A stretch of 6,828 bases of DNA, taken from assembly GCA_030667555.1 (NCBI GenBank), contig DAOUVR010000059.1:1-6828 (forward strand), in the 5' to 3' direction. Shown here piece after piece: positions 1 through 4,887 of this stretch. The notes beneath the pieces were generated by a model, which was given only the letters and a program-made list of their open reading frames with translations, was not told the DNA's origin and did no database searches. The stretch's first letter is position 1. Each line of letters begins with the position of its first letter. The position numbers were made by a program, and so were the translations under genes. This DNA comes from Dehalococcoidia bacterium (GTDB lineage Bacteria > Chloroflexota > Dehalococcoidia > E44-bin15).

Positions 1-582
1 CATCGTCTCCTTTGATGCCTGCAACAGGCGGATGACACGACGCCGAGAGCGGATGTCGAGGTTGGCGTTTGGTTCGTAATAGATTACCAGTAGCGGCTGC
101 ATTGCCAGCACGCCAGCAATCGAAACCATGCGCTTCTCCCCTTCTGAGAGATGATGGACTGGCCTGGCAGCGAGCTCGACGCAATCTACGATTGACAGTG
201 CCTCTGCCGCTCTCGCTTCAACCTCGTCTTTCAATAGTCCCATGTTGCGCAGACCAAAGGCGACGTCATCCCACACCGATGGGCAAAACAGTTGATCATC
301 TGGATTTTGGAAAACCAAGCCGACCTCGGGACGAAAGTTTCGATTCGTCACCGGCTTGCCTAACACAACTATTTGCCCAGCAGATGGCTCCAGCACACCG
401 CAGATCGCCAGAAACAAAGTGGTCTTACCAGCTCCATTGGGGCCAATCAGTCCAACCCGCTCTCCCCGCGTCACCTTGAGACTCACGTCCTCTAAAGCCC
501 TGGTCCCTTCTAGATAGGAAAAGCATAACCCGGAAACCGTTAGTACATGGTTGACAGATTTTTCGAATTCTTCTGCTATCAT
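1..582 (-). CDS. cbiO: Cobalt/nickel ECF transporter ATPase CbiO, C-terminus cut by window edge
   Basis: ATP-hydrolysing subunit of an energy-coupling factor importer; it should sit on the cytoplasmic face and drive CbiM/CbiQ. The 194 codons present are open throughout. Walker A is GPNGAGKT at residues 47-54, the Q-loop is FQNPDDQLF at 91-99, the ABC signature is LSEGE at 145-149, and the D-loop region is NLD at 174-176. QNPDDQ and the SRRRVIRLL stretch after the D-loop are typical of CbiO/EcfA. The H-loop and C-terminal tail lie outside the window. Oddity: the Walker B aspartate just before the catalytic glutamate is tyrosine (IYYEP instead of the usual LDEP, Tyr169, codon at 76-78). The ATG at 582 has only a distant AGGA about 11 nt upstream, but the next in-frame sequence already enters the ABC domain. 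It lies 56 nt after cbiQ in the same direction. The class is certain; cobalt versus nickel is not. Confidence 0.93.
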   Translation of the reverse strand, partial: MIAEEFEKSVNHVLTVSGLCFSYLEGTRALEDVSLKVTRGERVGLIGPNGAGKTTLFLAICGVLEPSAGQIVVLGKPVTNRNFRPEVGLVFQNPDDQLFCPSVWDDVAFGLRNMGLLKDEVEARAAEALSIVDCVELAARPVHHLSEGEKRMVSIAGVLAMQPLLVIYYEPNANLDIRSRRRVIRLLQASKETM

Positions 583-638
583 TTTATGTATAATCCTTAA
601 TTGCGCACGTTCCAGTCATTCCAGCAATAGCACCTAAC

Positions 639-1406
639 CTATATCCGTATTAGGATATCCCCCACAATGAACCCGGCTGCGATCAGAAGAGTAACACCGA
701 GAGCGATCATATCGCCGGGACAGGCTCGAAACTCGTTTCTAGGATGCGCGGCGTGTCCATAGCCCCGCAGAATCATTGCCTTGTATACCCATTCAGAATG
801 CTCATAGCTACGGACCAGGATGCTGCCACCCATCCAGGCCAGGATACCGAGGCTATGAATGCTATAGCGCCGCTCGCGAAATCCGCGGAGCCTCATAGAT
901 GTTTCCATTCTATGCAGATAGTCTCCGATCTCGAAAATGTAACGGAAGGCGAGAAGTGCCATATCAGTCAGGATGGCAGGCAAGCCTATAGCTCGCATTG
1001 CCTTAATTGTAGTCAAGAAGGGTGCAGTGCCGAATAGAACTAATCCAATCGTCAGAATGGAGAGAAACCTGGTGGCTATCAAGAGTGCGGCAAGAAGCCC
1101 CTCTTGCCGCACATCAAAAGGGCCAATGCTTACCAGGATGGTTTGTCCCGAAAGGAAGGGTAACATGAGAATAACCACCAGGAGAAAAAATGAAGGGTAA
1201 CGTAACCGGGTCAGCATAAAGGAGACGGGCAGCCTGGAACTGACATACAAAGCGGCTGTAACCAGCACCATTGCCAGAAGCATACGCAGGTCTCGGACAA
1301 AGGCGAAAGAGAAGATCAAAGCCATAAGGCCGATCAACTTGAACCTTGGGTCCCAGCGATGTAACGGGGAGCCAAGGTGGATATACTCATCGAATCCGAA
1401 TTTCAT
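639..1406 (-). CDS. cbiQ: ECF transporter T-component CbiQ (cobalt/nickel)
   Basis: Transmembrane coupling subunit that links the two ATPases to the substrate-binding CbiM. The 255 residues match the usual family length. The N-terminus has the family pattern SPLHRWDPRFKL at 13-24. Hydrophobic segments lie near 24-37, 42-56, 71-93, 103-125 and 233-253. Two cytoplasmic coupling motifs of the T-component kind are visible: MRLRGF at 171-176 and MILRGY at 211-216, each with the Arg-Gly that docks into the ATPase grooves. The start codon overlaps the cbiM stop as ATGA (1403-1406). No clear Shine-Dalgarno sequence precedes it, so translation is probably coupled to cbiM. No cbiN gene is present; the CbiL-like protein upstream may take over the accessory role. 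Metal specificity cannot be read from this subunit. Confidence 0.93.
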   Translation of the reverse strand: MKFGFDEYIHLGSPLHRWDPRFKLIGLMALIFSFAFVRDLRMLLAMVLVTAALYVSSRLPVSFMLTRLRYPSFFLLVVILMLPFLSGQTILVSIGPFDVRQEGLLAALLIATRFLSILTIGLVLFGTAPFLTTIKAMRAIGLPAILTDMALLAFRYIFEIGDYLHRMETSMRLRGFRERRYSIHSLGILAWMGGSILVRSYEHSEWVYKAMILRGYGHAAHPRNEFRACPGDMIALGVTLLIAAGFIVGDILIRI

Positions 1407-2044
1407 GCAGCAGTCAATAGTTTAGGTCGTACTCGGTGGAGAAAAACGGCCACCACCGTGGTGAAGGCACCTTCGATGAACATAAGCGGCACGTGGGCCA
1501 CAGCAAGTGTGAGTACTGCTGCCCGCTCTGTCGCCACATCAAAACCGCTTGGTATAAAAAAGATCAGAACGGGCACAAAGATGCCTACTGATACAGCGAT
1601 AGCAACAAAGCCAGCCAGGAATCCGAAAATGCCGGTCTTTATACGGCCACCTGCGCTCCGTAGGTTGCGCAGCCTGAATATGTAGTAGGATAGGAGCGCG
1701 GGCACTCCCATTATGATGGCATTCACCCCCAGAGTTGTCAGGCCACCGTGCTGAAACATTACTGCCTGGAAGAACAGGCCAATGAGAATGGCCGGGAAGG
1801 CGTAGTATCCCAGCACAGCTCCTAAAAGACCGTTCAATACCAGATGAACGCTGGCAGGCGGTATTGGGATATGGATCCAGGAGACAACAAAGAAGGCAGC
1901 GGTGAGTAGAGAGGCTTTAGGGATGTTCTCTCTGGGGTCTCCTTCTTTGTTTATTTTGCGAATTGCATACCAGGTCACTGGCACGGTGGCAACATACCCA
2001 GCAGCACATACGCTGGCAGGGAGAATACCATCAGGGATATGCAT
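1403..2044 (-). CDS. cbiM: ECF transporter substrate-binding membrane protein CbiM
   Basis: Integral membrane S-component that binds Co2+ or Ni2+. The mature N-terminus MHIPDGIL is the family hallmark: in the solved NikM/CbiM structures the amino group of Met1, His2 and a later His hold the metal in a square plane. Here the later ligand is probably His67 in the PPASVHL segment (62-68), and a QHGGLTTLGVN loop follows at 98-108. About six hydrophobic segments span 8-28, 46-60, 68-96, 103-123, 137-164 and 175-202. A start at 2101 would add 19 residues and destroy the metal-binding N-terminus, so the start at 2044 is chosen. It has a strong GGAGGAGAG ribosome site. The stop of the preceding gene shares one base with this ATG (TGATG). 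Length is 213 residues, normal for CbiM without a fused CbiN. CbiM versus NikM is not resolved. Confidence 0.94.
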   Translation of the reverse strand: MHIPDGILPASVCAAGYVATVPVTWYAIRKINKEGDPRENIPKASLLTAAFFVVSWIHIPIPPASVHLVLNGLLGAVLGYYAFPAILIGLFFQAVMFQHGGLTTLGVNAIIMGVPALLSYYIFRLRNLRSAGGRIKTGIFGFLAGFVAIAVSVGIFVPVLIFFIPSGFDVATERAAVLTLAVAHVPLMFIEGAFTTVVAVFLHRVRPKLLTAA

Positions 2045-2496
2045 CAGGCTCTCCTCCGCAAGAAATAGAGTGCCGTACCGGCAATCCCCCAGATAACACA
2101 AACCGACATGAGTACAATCTGAAGGATGGTATATCCACCGCTGCCCCCGCTTGCCACCGCGTCTTGGCCGACAGGGATATGAACGATGTCGCCGTGGCCT
2201 GCCAGGCGTACCTGGACAGCCCAGGTGCCTGGCTTAGAGGTGTCGGGACTAAAGGTGAAGCGCCCTTCATCATCACAGGTACCGGTCAGCCACGGAGTGG
2301 AGGGGTCATCGGGCGCATAGACCACTACCTGGGCGCCCGACATCGGTTCGCCGGTATCATAAGCGGCGACAATCTCGATGGTGGTACTGCTCGTGTATTC
2401 GATATCGACACCATGAGCATAGGCTTTCGTCGGTAGGAAGAAGATAGTAAGAAGGAGAAAAGTGAGGCATATGATATATTTCCACTTATTAGCCAT
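2044..2496 (-). CDS. NikL/CbiL-like accessory protein of the metal ECF transporter
   Basis: Small secreted and membrane-anchored protein of the kind found beside CbiM/NikM in CbiKLMQO and NikKLMQO operons, where it probably handles metal on the outer face. Residues 1-27 form a signal peptide (positively charged start, hydrophobic 8-22, cleavage after AYA). The mature protein would begin HGVDIEY. A compact beta domain follows: EPMSGAQVVVYAPDD at 50-64, DEGRFTFSPD at 76-85, and GHGDIVHIPVG at 100-110 with His101 and His106. A glycine-rich linker (116-121) leads to one membrane helix at 123-146 and the positive tail RRRA. The start at 2496 is chosen for its AGGAGG site 7 nt upstream and because a start at 2556 would place 20 unrelated residues before the signal peptide. 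The stop shares one base with the cbiM ATG. Family identity rests on sequence pattern and context. Confidence 0.8.
   Translation of the reverse strand: MANKWKYIICLTFLLLTIFFLPTKAYAHGVDIEYTSSTTIEIVAAYDTGEPMSGAQVVVYAPDDPSTPWLTGTCDDEGRFTFSPDTSKPGTWAVQVRLAGHGDIVHIPVGQDAVASGGSGGYTILQIVLMSVCVIWGIAGTALYFLRRRA
2049..2057 (-). promoter_or_regulatory. Ribosome binding site of cbiM
   Basis: GGAGGAGAG on the minus strand ends 4 nt before the ATG at 2044. It lies within the last codons of the upstream gene. It decides the start in favour of the MHIPDG N-terminus over the longer frame from 2101. Confidence 0.85.
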
Positions 2497-2503
2497 AATT
2501 GCG

Positions 2504-2509
2504 CCTCCT
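2504..2509 (-). promoter_or_regulatory. Ribosome binding site of the NikL/CbiL-like gene
   Basis: AGGAGG on the minus strand, 7 nt before the ATG at 2496. It fixes the start of the signal-peptide protein. It lies 5 nt downstream of a strong GC hairpin. Confidence 0.8.
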
Positions 2510-2514
2510 GAGAC

Positions 2515-2544
2515 GGGGGCCCGTACAGGTTCCGACAGGCCCCC
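2515..2544 (-). other. GC-rich intercistronic hairpin
   Basis: Arms GGGGGCC and GGCCCCC (2515-2521 and 2538-2544) form a perfect 7-bp all-G/C stem. After one mismatch, two more pairs close a loop of about 10 nt. It fills most of the 56-nt gap between the lipoprotein stop and the ribosome site of the next gene. No T-run follows on either strand, so it is not a standard terminator. It may shield the lipoprotein message from 3' decay or reduce downstream expression, as such intercistronic hairpins do in other importer operons. That function is inference. Confidence 0.6.
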
Positions 2545-2552
2545 ATTCCAAA

Positions 2553-3371
2553 TCATGACTGCGGTTGCTTGTCACAGTAGCAATGGCCTTCGCCCACGTG
2601 ACCCAGCGTGGCGAGAGTGCGCACCAATGTCTGGTAATCCTCTGCTGATAGTTTGCCCTGAAGACTGGCCAGGTCCTCATTGACCTTGCCGTCCTCCGCA
2701 AGCTCAGCAAATGGATCAAAACCGGTGGCTCCAACATTTATATGGTCGTCCAGAGGGACATCGAAGTCACCAAAGATATGGTCGAAGTGGAAGGTCAGCT
2801 CTACGTCCGCGGTGTCACCGTCCTGGACTATTCCTTTGCGCTCATCACCGACATATTCGCCACAGCAGTATCGGTACTCCTCCTCGATACTGATAGTGAA
2901 GTCGATGCTTTCACCATCTTTCTCGGCCGTCCCGATGATAACCAGCGAGTAGCTGGCAGCAGGGCCCGAAGATGCCTGTTCCATTTGCCAGGAAACGGCG
3001 TTGTAATGCCCTACAGCAACATTTTGCACCTCGCCTACCAGGATGGGGTCAGCGTCTTCGCCCCCCTCCGCCAGGTCTACAGTGTATGCGCCAGGAAGGC
3101 CAACCTCTACATCACTATCTATGATGGCAGTAACATGAGGGTCATACGGGGGGTCGGTCTGGTAAGCGGTTATGTCCTCAAGATGGACATAAACATGGTC
3201 GAAGTCAATGCTCCAGCCATCTTTGGAGACAAAGCCTTCTCGGACGAAATCCTCGCCGTTGGCATGAAACTGGAGCGTTCCAGTTGCTTCGCCATCACCA
3301 CCGCAACCTATGAGAGTTACGGTGCCAATGAGCACCGCCATGATCGCCAGAATAATCACTCGTCTTCCCAT
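2553..3371 (-). CDS. Predicted metal-binding lipoprotein of unrecognised family in the ECF operon
   Basis: A 272-residue surface lipoprotein; I do not recognise a named family. Residues 5-22 form a lipoprotein signal peptide with lipobox LIGC, and Cys23 is the lipidation site, followed by a GGDGEATG linker. The rest is rich in beta-type sequence and acidic residues, with many possible metal ligands: DFDHVYVHLED at 56-66, His79, GHY at 121-123, a vicinal Cys pair at 169-170, FHFDH at 194-198, DDH at 208-210, and a tail with GHVGEGHCYC at 257-266. Its place directly before cbiL and cbiM suggests an extracytoplasmic metal-capture or delivery partner, in the position of CbiK/NikK in related operons. 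I cannot show homology to those. The start has an excellent AAGGAGGA site 5 nt upstream. It lies 50 nt after trmO. Confidence 0.8.
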   Translation of the reverse strand: MGRRVIILAIMAVLIGTVTLIGCGGDGEATGTLQFHANGEDFVREGFVSKDGWSIDFDHVYVHLEDITAYQTDPPYDPHVTAIIDSDVEVGLPGAYTVDLAEGGEDADPILVGEVQNVAVGHYNAVSWQMEQASSGPAASYSLVIIGTAEKDGESIDFTISIEEEYRYCCGEYVGDERKGIVQDGDTADVELTFHFDHIFGDFDVPLDDHINVGATGFDPFAELAEDGKVNEDLASLQGKLSAEDYQTLVRTLATLGHVGEGHCYCDKQPQS

Positions 3372-3376
3372 TCAAG

Positions 3377-3384
3377 TCCTCCTT
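3377..3384 (-). promoter_or_regulatory. Ribosome binding site of the lipoprotein gene
   Basis: AAGGAGGA on the minus strand, 5 nt before the ATG at 3371. It is the strongest ribosome site in the window, consistent with high output of the lipoprotein relative to the membrane subunits. Confidence 0.85.
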
Positions 3385-3404
3385 AATTTAATATTCTACA
3401 GAGA

Positions 3405-3417
3405 GCGCACTTTGCGC
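3405..3417 (-). other. Short inverted repeat after trmO
   Basis: GCGCA-AAG-TGCGC on the minus strand forms a 5-bp stem with a 3-nt loop, one G-U pair longer at its base. It lies a few bases after the trmO stop. TCTCTG follows instead of a T-run, so termination is unlikely. A TAGAAT sequence next to it could serve as a -10 element for the lipoprotein gene, but no matching -35 is seen. Confidence 0.35.
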
Positions 3418-3421
3418 CAGC

Positions 3422-4012
3422 TTAGCCTTCTTCCCCAGATGCCGCCAGCGGCGCCTCGGCACGGCGGCTCCGTTCCATCTTGCTCACAATTGTGGTGATC
3501 CACTCGGGCATCTCCACATCAGATGCGGCGTAGTAGTAAGGCACATATGGCTTTATGTCTATCAAAGGGCTGCCATCGACGGCCTCCAGCCCCTCCACTA
3601 GCAGCACGTTGCCCCTACGCTCTAGCAGTCGAACCGCGGTTACGGAAATGGGATTTGGTCGGGCTGGGCTGCAGGTAGCAAAGATGCCTGTCAGAGGGAA
3701 TTCCTTTCTGCCCATCGGGTGGACTTTGGTGAGTTGACGCCCCTCAGGCGGAACAAGATGAGCCCAGTAGAGCACCAGAATATGTGAAAAGCCCTCTATG
3801 CCGTCGAGGATGCCATGGAGGTCTTCGTCAACTACCAACTGAGCCACTGTGCCCCGTTCCGCAACCGCCTCCTTTGCCTTCCCCTGCCATTCCAAGCCGC
3901 CAGTGCCTGCGGTGAGACTGGGCCTTTGCAGCTGACTCCTGACCACGCCTACAGGCTTTAGCCGCATGTCGAGCCCGGGGTCACTCTTTTGTGCGTTCAC
4001 TGCTTTCGTCAT
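3422..4012 (-). CDS. trmO: TrmO/TsaA-type tRNA (t6A37) N6-methyltransferase
   Basis: The family (UPF0066, TsaA) uses S-adenosylmethionine to methylate N6 of threonylcarbamoyl-adenosine 37 in certain threonine tRNAs. Family marks are the entry strand LKPVGVVRS at 18-26, the segment DGIEGFSHILVLYWAH at 70-85, the core motif SPARPNPISVTAVRLL at 115-130, and DGSPLIDIKPYVPY at 146-159. The protein is 196 residues, shorter than the E. coli enzyme, which has an extra C-terminal domain. Start choice: the ATG at 4012 has AGGA 7 nt upstream and a TATACT just before it. The frame is open up to 4093, but that extension would code across the palindromic candidate operator. An ATG at 3967 lacks a ribosome site. 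It is unusual to find this tRNA gene between a metalloregulator and a metal importer; co-transcription is inferred from spacing. Confidence 0.88.
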   Translation of the reverse strand: MTKAVNAQKSDPGLDMRLKPVGVVRSQLQRPSLTAGTGGLEWQGKAKEAVAERGTVAQLVVDEDLHGILDGIEGFSHILVLYWAHLVPPEGRQLTKVHPMGRKEFPLTGIFATCSPARPNPISVTAVRLLERRGNVLLVEGLEAVDGSPLIDIKPYVPYYYAASDVEMPEWITTIVSKMERSRRAEAPLAASGEEG

Positions 4013-4019
4013 TTCGCCA

Positions 4020-4037
4020 TCCTGCATCTCTAGTATA
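4020..4037 (-). promoter_or_regulatory. Possible trmO-operon -10 element and ribosome site
   Basis: TATACT (4037-4032, five of six consensus bases) is followed 8 nt later by AGGA (4023-4020) and then the ATG at 4012. No good -35 lies 16-18 bp upstream; the nearest is ATTCGG. Transcription from here would give a very short leader. It would place the TTGCAA-type palindrome about 57 bp upstream of the start of transcription. Confidence 0.35.
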
Positions 4038-4072
4038 GTAGGCTGACCTTTGTCCGAATCGCACTTGATAGC

Positions 4073-4090
4073 AGTTGCAACTAGTTGCAT
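4073..4090. promoter_or_regulatory. Candidate operator, copy 2 (between fur and trmO)
   Basis: The site contains TTGCAA-CTAG-TTGCAT (4075-4090). Within it, 4076-4089 is a perfect 14-bp palindrome (TGCAACTAGTTGCA), and 4073-4082 (AGTTGCAACT) is a perfect 10-bp palindrome. The hexamers and their 4-bp spacing are identical to the copy in the fur promoter. It lies in the fur-trmO gap, where it can control the trmO-to-cbiO block. The likely ligand is the Fur-family protein encoded next to it; this is inference. Confidence 0.6.
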
Positions 4091-4104
4091 CATCGCTCAA
4101 AAAA

Positions 4105-4530
4105 TTATTGGCCACGGCAGGCCTCACAGGTCCCGAAGATCCCCATATGCTCAAATTCGGCGTTGAAGCCATATCTGTCTTTCAGCTCGTCTCGCAGCCG
4201 CTCGAAAACCGTCCGGTCAATGTCCTGTACTTTACCGCACTTGCGGCACACCAGGTGGTGGTGATGCGCCTTACCAGCCGGGTGGTAGACGAGGCGCCCG
4301 CCGCCAAGGTCAGTCTCAGCCACCAAATCTAGCTCTTTCAAAAGCTCCAAAGTACGATATACAGTCGAGATATTCATGTAGGGATACCTGGCATGCGCCT
4401 TGGTATGGATTTCTTCGGCGCTGATATGGTGATCGCTGGCTTCGACGGCTTCCAGCACGATCATACGCTGCGGGGTTAGGCGATAGCCCCTTTCCCGCAA
4501 GATCTCGGCAAGGCTTCTCTCAGCCTTCAT
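4105..4530 (-). CDS. Fur-family metal-dependent transcriptional regulator
   Basis: Dimeric DNA-binding repressor of the Fur/Zur/Nur/PerR family, 141 residues. The winged helix covers about residues 5-82, with GYRLTPQRMIVLEAV at 15-29 and the recognition helix NISTVYRTLELLKELDLV at 53-70. The dimer/metal domain has the poly-His segment HHHH at 89-92 and two CxxC pairs, Cys95/98 and Cys135/138, which form the structural zinc site. HHHH in place of HHDH is seen in several subfamilies, so the sensed metal is not decided by sequence. Its neighbours, a Co/Ni importer and TTGCAA-type sites, favour a nickel or cobalt sensor. The frame also opens with GTG at 4536, but the AGGG at 4540-4543 fits the ATG at 4530 better. 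It is the first gene of the block and probably controls itself and the importer. Confidence 0.93.
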   Translation of the reverse strand: MKAERSLAEILRERGYRLTPQRMIVLEAVEASDHHISAEEIHTKAHARYPYMNISTVYRTLELLKELDLVAETDLGGGRLVYHPAGKAHHHHLVCRKCGKVQDIDRTVFERLRDELKDRYGFNAEFEHMGIFGTCEACRGQ

Positions 4531-4560
4531 TTTCACAAACCCTATTTTGCCACATAATGA

Positions 4561-4588
4561 ATATTATTGCAATAGCTTGCATAAGCAA
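4561..4588 (-). promoter_or_regulatory. Predicted fur promoter
   Basis: On the minus strand TTGCTT (4588-4583), a 16-bp spacer and TAATAT (4566-4561) resemble a sigma70 promoter, though both boxes are imperfect. Transcription would begin near 4554, about 24 nt before the ATG. The spacer coincides exactly with the TTGCAA-N4-TTGCAT element, so a protein bound there would block RNA polymerase. This is consistent with autorepression. Confidence 0.5.
4567..4582. promoter_or_regulatory. Candidate operator, copy 1 (in the fur promoter)
   Basis: TTGCAA-TAGC-TTGCAT shares both hexamers, spacing and orientation with the copy at 4075-4090. The 10-bp perfect palindrome TATTGCAATA (4565-4574) centres on the first hexamer. 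A further GCAA at 4585-4588 forms a TTGC/GCAA inverted pair with each TTGC, spaced 14 bp and 4 bp apart. Read on the minus strand it is ATGCAA-N4-TTGCAA, close to the 6-5-6 Nur box (TTGCAA-N5-TTGCAA) but one base shorter in the spacer. Confidence 0.6.
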
Positions 4589-4644
4589 TCATTCTCAACA
4601 GGTCTCAGGCGCTTCTCGAAGCGTCAGGTACCGTGAGGTGCTCC

Positions 4645-4887
4645 CTACATAGCGGGACAGATTCGAGGTTGGGGAAACGGTTGGAGGATGCCCTCTAGTC
4701 CTCCAGTGCTTCGACGATTTCTCACGAGGATACTGTAACCAAACTCAGCGTATAAAGCTTGTTCAATGTGGTGTTTCAGCAGTGTCTTTCTCATAAATAT
4801 GAGCAGAAACTTATCCCTGGTGAGGGGAGACATCCTCTTCGCAGCGCCGCTGCATGAGAAAACGACCTGCGACGCCCTCCTCGTTGG
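4645..4887 (-). pseudogene. Possible remnant of a DUF1697-family gene
   Basis: Directly after the deacetylase stop the same minus frame stays open for about 80 codons without a believable start. It reads QVVFS near the beginning, then HHIEQALYAEFGYSILVRN, and later GLEGILQPFP. This resembles the middle of DUF1697 proteins, which carry an SGNVVF-type strand, an IExAL...FG helix, a V-x-VR strand and an L-x-x-NPF end. The N-terminal FLRGINVGG part and the whole C-terminal half are missing, and no ribosome site precedes the ATG at 4833. It may be a decayed fragment beside the deacetylase; alternatively it is chance open sequence. The identification rests on memory of the family pattern. Confidence 0.4.

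Larger units (their letters stand above)
4531..4887. other. Intergenic stretch of about 360 bp
   Basis: Between fur and the deacetylase gene. Its left end holds the fur leader, promoter and candidate operator. Bases 4589-4644 show only a short inverted repeat, CGCTTC-TC-GAAGCG (4610-4623), with no T-run. The remainder (4645-4887) is the decayed DUF1697-like frame. No tRNA, riboswitch fold or intact gene is seen. Confidence 0.6.

Noticed and set aside
69..479. Plus-strand open frame of 136 codons opposite cbiO
   Set aside because: It is the antisense shadow of the conserved ABC domain, has no ribosome site and has no protein-like composition.
2045..2101. Longer cbiM start adding 19 residues
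   Set aside because: It would bury the MHIPDG N-terminus, whose free amino group binds the metal, and the ATG at 2044 has a far better ribosome site.
4013..4093. Longer trmO start at 4093
   Set aside because: The extension would code across the 14-bp palindrome, has only a weak ribosome site, and has no family resemblance; the ATG at 4012 is better.
3372..4104. Cobalamin riboswitch controlling the cbi genes
   Set aside because: The gaps (50 and 92 nt) are too short for the element, and no B12-box-like sequence was seen.
4099..4123. Intrinsic terminator at the end of fur (GGCC/GGCC stem and six Ts on the minus strand)
   Set aside because: The stem is only 4 bp with a 6-nt loop and is 5 nt away from the T-run; too weak to call, although partial termination cannot be excluded.
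4537..4640. Classical Fur or Zur 7-1-7 box
   Set aside because: No TGATAAT-N-ATTATCA-like sequence is present; the repeated TTGCAA-type element explains the region better.
4841..4853. GCAGCG-C-CGCTGC palindrome after the deacetylase gene
   Set aside because: Perfect but short, without a T-run on either strand and inside the possible pseudogene; likely chance.
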